Assembly (NCBI RefSeq): GCF_002157855.1 | Contig: NZ_CP020880.1 | Location: forward strand, 1,922,001 to 1,986,000 | Length of the DNA: 64,000 nt | Reading direction: 5' to 3' | From: Sutcliffiella horikoshii | GTDB lineage: Bacteria; Bacillota; Bacilli; Bacillales; Bacillaceae_I | Part shown: piece after piece, positions 58,871 to 64,000 of the stretch | Layout of the letters: the number at the start of each line of letters is the position of its first letter | Position numbering within the stretch: the stretch's first letter is position 1 | The notes under the pieces: model-generated | Seen by the model: only the letters and a program-made list of their open reading frames with translations | Told to the model about the DNA's origin: nothing | Database searches by the model: none | Made by a program: the position numbers and the translations under genes

Positions 58871-58900
58871 GAAAAGGTCTTTGTAAGACCTTTTCTTTTC
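58871..58900 (+). terminator. Intrinsic terminator after asd
   Basis: GAAAAGGTCTT pairs perfectly with AAGACCTTTTC over a short TGT loop, followed by TTTTC. Confidence 0.88.
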
Positions 58901-59025
58901 GGAACAAAGTCGGGTTTCATTCCAATGCCATTCTTGAACAGGGAGTCCCATTCACAGGGTACTATTTTCATCACATCTTTCGTATGTATTAAGGATGTTT
59001 CTAAACCGCGATGAGGTGTCAATAT

Positions 59026-60297
59026 ATGAAAATTATAGTTCAAAAGTTTGGTGGAACGTCTGTAAGGGATGAAACCAGTAGACATGCTGCAGTCAAACAT
59101 ATAAAGAAAGCCGTGAATGATGGATACAAAGTAGTTGTTGTCGTATCCGCCATGGGAAGAAAAGGGGAGCCCTACGCAACAGACACCCTTTTGAACCTTG
59201 TGGAAAAAGGAAAGAACAACGTGTCTAGGCGCGAAATAGATATGCTTTTATCCTGTGGGGAAATTATCTCTTCCATTGTTTTCAGTAGCCTGTTGCAAAA
59301 AGAAGGAATTTCCGCAACAGCATTGAATGGTCCACAGGCCGGATTTCGAACCAATAATGACCACACAAATGCGCGTATCATTGAAATGAAATGTGAAAGA
59401 CTTCTTGAAATGCTAGAATTGCATCAAGTGGTGGTTGTAGCAGGATTTCAAGGCGAAACGAAGAACGGAGATATTTCTACCATTGGGCGTGGAGGAAGTG
59501 ATACTTCAGCTGCCGCATTAGGTGCAGCCCTTCAGGCAGAATGGATTGATATTTTTACAGATGTGGAAGGGGTCATGACCGCAGATCCGCGTATCGTCAA
59601 AGATGCTTCTCCATTGCCTGTTGTCACCTATAACGAAATATGTAACATGGCATATCAGGGCGCGAAAGTAATCCATCCGCGGGCCGTGGAAATTGCGATG
59701 CAAGCAAAGATTCCAATTCGTATCAGGTCGACGTATTCTAACTCAACTGGGACATTAGTCACCTCCCTTGATAGAATGGGTAAAGGTGCTGATGTGAAGG
59801 ACCGCTTGATAACAGGGATAGCCCATGTACCGAATGTCACGCAAATAAAGGTATTTGCAAAAGAAGGAAATTATGGTATCCAAACAGAAGTCTTTCGAGC
59901 AATGGCAAATGAACAGATAAGCGTAGACTTTTTCAATATCTCCCCTACTAGTGTCGTCTATACCGTCACAGATGAGATGAGTGAAAAAGCGATAAATGTA
60001 TTGCGAAAGTTGGGTTATGAGCCGAAAGTTAACCGCCACTGTGCAAAAGTTGCCACAGTTGGAGCAGGAATGACAGGCGTCCCAGGCGTAACATCAAAAA
60101 TAGTGACGGCACTTTCAGAATTAGGCATACAGATTCTTCAATCCGCAGATAGTCACACTACAATCTGGGTACTTGTAAAACAGGAAGATATGATTAAAGC
60201 GGTGAATGCTTTACACAAGGCTTTCAATCTTGCAAAAAAACAAATAACGATCATACACCCAACCGCAGAAGAAGGAGAGAAAACAGTTCATGATTAA
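59026..60297 (+). CDS. dapG: Aspartokinase I (DAP-sensitive) DapG
   Basis: DapG phosphorylates aspartate; the Bacillus isozyme is feedback-inhibited by meso-diaminopimelate. KFGGTSVRD and GRGGSDTSAAALGAAL are the kinase motifs, and two ACT domains occupy about 265-405. The 423-residue protein has about 19 more C-terminal residues than I recall for B. subtilis. The start is ATG 59026, eight bases after GAGGTG. It overlaps dapA by eight bases. Confidence 0.96.
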   Translation: MKIIVQKFGGTSVRDETSRHAAVKHIKKAVNDGYKVVVVVSAMGRKGEPYATDTLLNLVEKGKNNVSRREIDMLLSCGEIISSIVFSSLLQKEGISATALNGPQAGFRTNNDHTNARIIEMKCERLLEMLELHQVVVVAGFQGETKNGDISTIGRGGSDTSAAALGAALQAEWIDIFTDVEGVMTADPRIVKDASPLPVVTYNEICNMAYQGAKVIHPRAVEIAMQAKIPIRIRSTYSNSTGTLVTSLDRMGKGADVKDRLITGIAHVPNVTQIKVFAKEGNYGIQTEVFRAMANEQISVDFFNISPTSVVYTVTDEMSEKAINVLRKLGYEPKVNRHCAKVATVGAGMTGVPGVTSKIVTALSELGIQILQSADSHTTIWVLVKQEDMIKAVNALHKAFNLAKKQITIIHPTAEEGEKTVHD

Positions 60298-61162
60298 CTT
60301 TGGTAAAGTATCAACAGCTATGGTAACCCCTTTTGATAATAAAGGAAACATAGATTTTGAAAAAACAACACAATTGATTAACTATTTGATTAAAAACGGG
60401 ACGGATTCCGTTGTTGTTGCCGGTACAACAGGAGAATCTCCTACACTATCAACAGAAGAAAAGCTTGCCCTTTTCTCCCATGTAGTAAAGATTGTCGATG
60501 GTAGAATTCCCGTAATAGCAGGAACAGGAAGCAATAATACCCGAGCATCTATTGACCTGACGAAAAAGGCGGAGGCTGCAGGTGTTGACGCCATCATGCT
60601 AGTGGCACCATATTACAGTAAGCCTAGTCAAGAGGGGCTTTATCAGCACTTCAGTACAATCGCATCTGAAACTACCCTGCCTGTCATGCTATACAATATT
60701 CCTGGCAGATCTGTTGTTAACATGTCAGTTGAAACCATTGTGCGCCTTTCTGCTATTGAAAATATCGTTGCAGTCAAGGAAGCAAGCGGTAACCTGGATG
60801 CCATGACGGAAATAATTGCAAATACACCGGATGAATTTGTCCTATACAGTGGGGATGACGGGTTAACCTTGCCGGTTCTTTCTATAGGAGGTAATGGTGT
60901 GGTTTCTGTAGCCTCACATGTTTTAGGGAATCAAATGCAAGAGATGATTCGTTCTTTTGAGACAGGAGAGTTTGCAAGTGCAGCTAAACAGCATCAATCG
61001 TTGCTGCCTATCATGAAGGGACTATTCAGTGCTCCGAGTCCTTCCCCAGTAAAAACAGCCCTGCAATTAAAGGGAATGGATGTCGGCGGTGTCAGACTAC
61101 CGTTGGTGCCGTTAACAGAAGAAGAAAGAAATACGTTAACAAAACTTATAGAAACTGTTTAA
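60290..61162 (+). CDS. dapA: 4-hydroxy-tetrahydrodipicolinate synthase DapA
   Basis: DapA condenses pyruvate with aspartate semialdehyde. Its product feeds lysine, DAP and spore dipicolinate. The 290-residue TIM barrel has GTTGESPTLS at about 46, the Tyr in YNIPGRSVVNM, and the Schiff-base Lys K163 in AVKEASGN. GAAGGAGAG lies upstream within dapG. Coupled translation with dapG is likely. Confidence 0.98.
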   Translation: MINFGKVSTAMVTPFDNKGNIDFEKTTQLINYLIKNGTDSVVVAGTTGESPTLSTEEKLALFSHVVKIVDGRIPVIAGTGSNNTRASIDLTKKAEAAGVDAIMLVAPYYSKPSQEGLYQHFSTIASETTLPVMLYNIPGRSVVNMSVETIVRLSAIENIVAVKEASGNLDAMTEIIANTPDEFVLYSGDDGLTLPVLSIGGNGVVSVASHVLGNQMQEMIRSFETGEFASAAKQHQSLLPIMKGLFSAPSPSPVKTALQLKGMDVGGVRLPLVPLTEEERNTLTKLIETV

Positions 61163-61173
61163 TATACAAAAAG

Positions 61174-61207
61174 AACCAAGGCTTGTTATAAAGCTTTGGT
61201 TTTTTTG
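61174..61207 (+). terminator. Intrinsic terminator of dapG-dapA
   Basis: AACCAAGGCTT (61174-61184) pairs with AAGCTTTGGTT (61191-61201), with one G-U pair, followed by T residues. Confidence 0.93.
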
Positions 61208-61231
61208 ATAGATAAGAAAGAATGTATGAAA

Positions 61232-61363
61232 ACTGATGATTTCCGTTCCAGGCGCTTCGCTTGCCTGCGGGCGGTCCGTGAGCCTCCTCACATCCGTTGC
61301 GGGGTCTCACCTGTCCCTTCCTCCCGCGGGCGTCTGCGCGCCTTCCACTCCAATCTACAAAGT
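61232..61363 (-). repeat. Intergenic structured repeat, copy 8 (reverse)
   Basis: Reverse copy, closest to copy 1. Ends ACTGATGATT and AATCTACAAAGT pair imperfectly; AGGCGC/GCGCCT form the next helix. It follows the dapA terminator by 24 bases and is paired with copy 9. Confidence 0.9.
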
Positions 61364-61440
61364 GATTGCATTTACCTTTGTTAAAAAGACAATCTCTCAG
61401 TTACTAAAGAACTTTTTACATTTCTTTAACATACTTTCTA

Positions 61441-61568
61441 GCTGTGTATTGGAGCAAATGGCGTAGACTCCAGCGGGGGAGTAACGGTTGATTGAGACCC
61501 CTGAAGCGTTGTGAGGAGGCTCAAACACCGTCCCGCGGAAAGCGAAGCCATTTGCGTAAAGGAACAGC
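61441..61568 (+). repeat. Intergenic structured repeat, copy 9 (forward)
   Basis: Forward copy, closest to copy 2, 77 bases after copy 8. Ends GCTGT and ACAGC pair, and GCAAATGGC (61454-61462) pairs perfectly with GCCATTTGC (61547-61555). It precedes the rnjB promoter. Confidence 0.92.
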
Positions 61569-61622
61569 GGGGATTAACCAATCAACTAAAAAACCATTAA
61601 ATTCCAGTTATTATAATATTTC

Positions 61623-61652
61623 TTGTATTCCAATTCTTTCATACGTTATAAT
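61623..61652 (+). promoter_or_regulatory. Sigma-A promoter of rnjB
   Basis: TTGTAT (61623-61628), an 18-base spacer and TATAAT (61647-61652) form a good promoter. The leader would be about 120 bases, AT-rich, with only a small ATGCA/TGCAT inverted repeat near 61720-61735. Confidence 0.6.
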
Positions 61653-61778
61653 AATTTCAAATGACATGGAGCGGATAAATTGATTTGGCACTAGGTAGCT
61701 GAAAATTTAATAGATCTCTTGATGCAAAGCGTGCATTATCGTCATAATTCGTGTTACAGATATATAGGAGGTAAAAAA

Positions 61779-63443
61779 GTGAATACACCACAGATAGAGA
61801 AACTTAAAGTGTTTGCCCTCGGGGGGATCGGGGAAATCGGTAAGAATATGTACGTTTTAGAAATGGAAGATTCGATTTATATCATGGACACAGGTGTCAT
61901 GATTCCAGAAGACGGGATGCTTGGTATTGATATGGTAATACCAGATACCACTTATCTTGAAGATAACAAGGACAAGATTCAGGGTGTTTTCCTCACGCAT
62001 GGCCATGAAGAACATATGGGCGGGCTTGCATACATCCTAAGGAAGTTTAAAGCTCCTGTATATGGTACTAAATTTACTTTGGCACTTGCAAAAGAACTTG
62101 TGAACGGGCTTGGATCTAAAGAACAAGTAGAGTTTAAAGAGGTAGATGATACCACTGTCTTAGAGTTACCTCAAACAACAGTGACCTTCTTCAGAACGAA
62201 CCATAGCATTCCTGATTCTGTGGGTATATGCTTTCATACTTCACAAGGTGCAATCGTGCATACAGGTGACTTCAAATTTGATCAATCCCAGTTATCCCAG
62301 AATGCAGATTTGGGGAAAATTGCGGAAATAGGCAATAAAGGTGTTTTATGTGTTCTTTCAGATAGCACCAATGCAGAGAAGCCTGGGTATACGGTTTCCG
62401 AATCCGTTGTTAAACAAGAAATTGCAGATGTAACATATAATGCAAAGGGACGCGTATTTGCAGCATGCCTTTCCACTAACGTCGGACGTATTCAACAAAT
62501 TGTTCAGGCAGCTGTAGACAGCAACAGAAAGCTTGTCGTTGTTTCTCATCCAACAGACCGAAACTTCACGATTGCAACAGAACTAGAATACTTAAACATA
62601 CCGGATGACCTGCTTGTACCTGTTAATGAACTTGGTAGCCTAAAAGATGATAATGTAGTGGTCCTTACGATTGGGACGCATTCCCAACTTATGTCTTCTC
62701 TTTTAAAAATGGCCAAAGGCACTCATAAACATGCTCAGATAAAACAACAAGACATTGTTATGATTGCAGCTTCGCCCTCACCTGGGACAGAAGTAACGGT
62801 AGCTAAGGTGATAGACAAGCTATACCGCGCCGGTGCTGTTGTTATTTATGGTCAAAAGAAAATTCATTCCTCTGGTCACGGTTGTCAGGAAGAACTTAAG
62901 TTAATGTTGAACTTGCTTAAGCCAACGTATGTTATTCCAATCCAAGGGGAATTCAAAATGCAAAGAGCGCTCTCTAAAGTGGCAGAAAGCGTTGGAATTA
63001 ATAAAGATAACATTTTCTTATTGAATAAAGGAGAAGTTGTTGAGTTTAACAAAGGTACTGGAAAATATGCTGGAAAAGTATATGCTGGAAATGTTTTAAT
63101 AGACGGTCTTGGCGTCGGGGACATTGGAAATATCGTTTTAAGAGATCGTAGATTGTTGTCGCAAGACGGTATTATGGTGGTTGTCGTTTCCATCAGCAAG
63201 AGCCAAAAAAGAATTATTGCAGGTCCAGAAATTCTTTCAAGAGGTTTTGTATATGTAAGGGAGTCAGAGGAACTTCTAGACAGAGCAAATGCGATTGTGA
63301 CAGAAATTCTCGACAATGCAGTAAAAGAACAAGTTCTCGAGTGGTCAAGCTTGAAACTGAAAATAAGAGAATCCCTCAATCAGCACTTATATGAAAAGAC
63401 TAGACGTCGTCCAATGATCCTTCCGATCATCATGGAAGTATAA
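61779..63443 (+). CDS. rnjB: Ribonuclease J2
   Basis: RNase J2 partners RNase J1 in 5'-3' RNA decay and rRNA maturation. The 554-residue protein has the metallo-beta-lactamase and beta-CASP folds. The zinc motif reads HGHEEH at 74-79 where RNase J1 has HxHxDH, so one metal-ligand Asp is Glu. HTGDFKFDQ and HSSGHGCQEELKLML are intact. The GTG start lies seven bases after TAGGAGG; the upstream in-frame ATG would contain that site. Assignment as J2 rather than J1 rests on this motif and on tepA lying next. Confidence 0.93.
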   Translation: MNTPQIEKLKVFALGGIGEIGKNMYVLEMEDSIYIMDTGVMIPEDGMLGIDMVIPDTTYLEDNKDKIQGVFLTHGHEEHMGGLAYILRKFKAPVYGTKFTLALAKELVNGLGSKEQVEFKEVDDTTVLELPQTTVTFFRTNHSIPDSVGICFHTSQGAIVHTGDFKFDQSQLSQNADLGKIAEIGNKGVLCVLSDSTNAEKPGYTVSESVVKQEIADVTYNAKGRVFAACLSTNVGRIQQIVQAAVDSNRKLVVVSHPTDRNFTIATELEYLNIPDDLLVPVNELGSLKDDNVVVLTIGTHSQLMSSLLKMAKGTHKHAQIKQQDIVMIAASPSPGTEVTVAKVIDKLYRAGAVVIYGQKKIHSSGHGCQEELKLMLNLLKPTYVIPIQGEFKMQRALSKVAESVGINKDNIFLLNKGEVVEFNKGTGKYAGKVYAGNVLIDGLGVGDIGNIVLRDRRLLSQDGIMVVVVSISKSQKRIIAGPEILSRGFVYVRESEELLDRANAIVTEILDNAVKEQVLEWSSLKLKIRESLNQHLYEKTRRRPMILPIIMEV

Positions 63444-63453
63444 TATTTCCTTA

Positions 63454-63496
63454 CCCGCAGTGTGGCAGTTAATGCCGCACTGCGGGTTTTGTTTTT
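63454..63496 (+). terminator. Intrinsic terminator of rnjB
   Basis: CCCGCAGTGTGGCA pairs with TGCCGCACTGCGGG at 13 of 14 positions over a GTTAA loop, followed by a T-rich tract. Confidence 0.95.
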
Positions 63497-63581
63497 CTTT
63501 TAGTTGCGAATGAAAAAAAACATCGCGTCAATACTATACTTAAGAAAACTTATTCTAGATGGGACGGAAGGAGATTATCAC

Positions 63582-64000
63582 ATGTCTGATTTTACATATC
63601 AATCATCAGAACAAACACAAGGGGAGCCAAACAAGCAGGATGCAGGGAAGGATTCCTTAGTCAATAAAATCCAGCAGCTTGGTCAAACGAATGTTGCCCA
63701 AATGCCATCTGACTCAAAAATTCATTGTCTTACCATAGTCGGTCAAATTGAGGGGCATGTCCAATTACCTCCTCAAAACAAAACAACCAAATACGAACAT
63801 GTTATTCCTCAAATAGTTGCAATTGAGCAAAATCCAAATATTGAAGGCCTGCTAGTTATTTTAAATACGGTAGGTGGAGATGTCGAAGCGGGGTTGGCTA
63901 TATCGGAAATGCTAGCTTCCTTGTCAAAACCAACCGTCTCACTCGTGCTTGGTGGCGGGCATTCCATCGGTGTACCTATTGCGGTCTCTTGTGATTATTC
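63582..64000 (+). CDS. tepA: Translocation-enhancing protein TepA (3' truncated by window)
   Basis: The first 139 codons of a ClpP-fold serine protease are present, with the rest beyond the window. A polar Gln/Ser-rich N-terminus (about 1-45) precedes [21 protein letters not shown]-type sequence. [20 protein letters not shown] carries the oxyanion-hole glycines, and [13 protein letters not shown] holds the catalytic Ser. TepA is a cytosolic ClpP-like protease encoded just after rnjB in Bacillus. GGAAGGAG precedes the ATG. Confidence 0.93.
   Translation, partial: MSDFTYQSSEQTQGEPNKQDAGKDSLVNKIQQLGQTNVAQMPSDSKIHCLTIVGQIEGHVQLPPQNKTTKYEHVIPQIVAIEQNPNIEGLLVILNTVGGDVEAGLAISEMLASLSKPTVSLVLGGGHSIGVPIAVSCDY

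Overview
This window is a low-GC Firmicutes chromosome segment, most likely Bacillaceae (Bacillus or a close relative). The evidence is gene order: codY, a 31-gene fla/che operon ending in sigD-swrB, rpsB-tsf, pyrH-frr-uppS-cdsA-dxr-rasP-proS-polC, rimP-nusA-rnpM-ylxQ-infB-ylxP-rbfA-truB-ribC-rpsO-pnpA, ylxY-mlpA-ymxH, the sporulation pair spoVFA-spoVFB, asd-dapG-dapA, rnjB and tepA. This matches the Bacillus subtilis order gene for gene, as I remember it. Every real gene lies on the + strand. I see no prophage, insertion sequence, CRISPR array, tRNA or rRNA.

Region 1 (1-760): the 3' end of codY, its terminator, an inverted pair of about 130-bp repeats, and a sigma-A-like promoter for the flagellar operon. 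Region 2 (762-28405): basal body, hook, C-ring, export apparatus, chemotaxis signalling and sigma-D, with many ATGA or short overlaps that imply translational coupling. Sigma-D sits near the 3' end and would switch on late flagellar genes elsewhere. Region 3 (28406-42339): translation factors, UMP kinase, ribosome recycling, undecaprenyl and phospholipid synthesis, the MEP pathway, intramembrane proteolysis, prolyl-tRNA synthetase and the replicative polymerase PolC. Region 4 (42340-52916): the nusA-infB operon, tRNA pseudouridylation, FAD synthesis, S15 and PNPase, with several leader RNAs. Region 5 (52917-61207): sporulation and cell-envelope functions, then dipicolinate, diaminopimelate and lysine synthesis. 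Asd and DapA supply dihydrodipicolinate, which SpoVFAB oxidises in the mother cell. Region 6 (61208-64000): a second inverted repeat pair, RNase J2, and a 3'-truncated tepA.

The protein-coding content is conventional. The least explained content is intergenic. (i) Nine copies of a repeat family of about 130 bp (one 184 bp) occur in both orientations, only between genes. At least three nested helices in it change both arms together from copy to copy, which points to selection or copying of a folded RNA or DNA structure. (ii) Between ymxH and spoVFA lies an indel-free array of seven 52-bp units, each an imperfect palindrome whose arms are shared with its neighbours. Smaller points are a 10-codon ORF with a strong Shine-Dalgarno sequence that ends inside the start codon of swrD, a hook protein with an insert of roughly 200 residues that looks alpha-helical, attenuator-like hairpins ahead of rimP-nusA, an S15-type leader, and changed active-site motifs in RNase J2 and YlxY.
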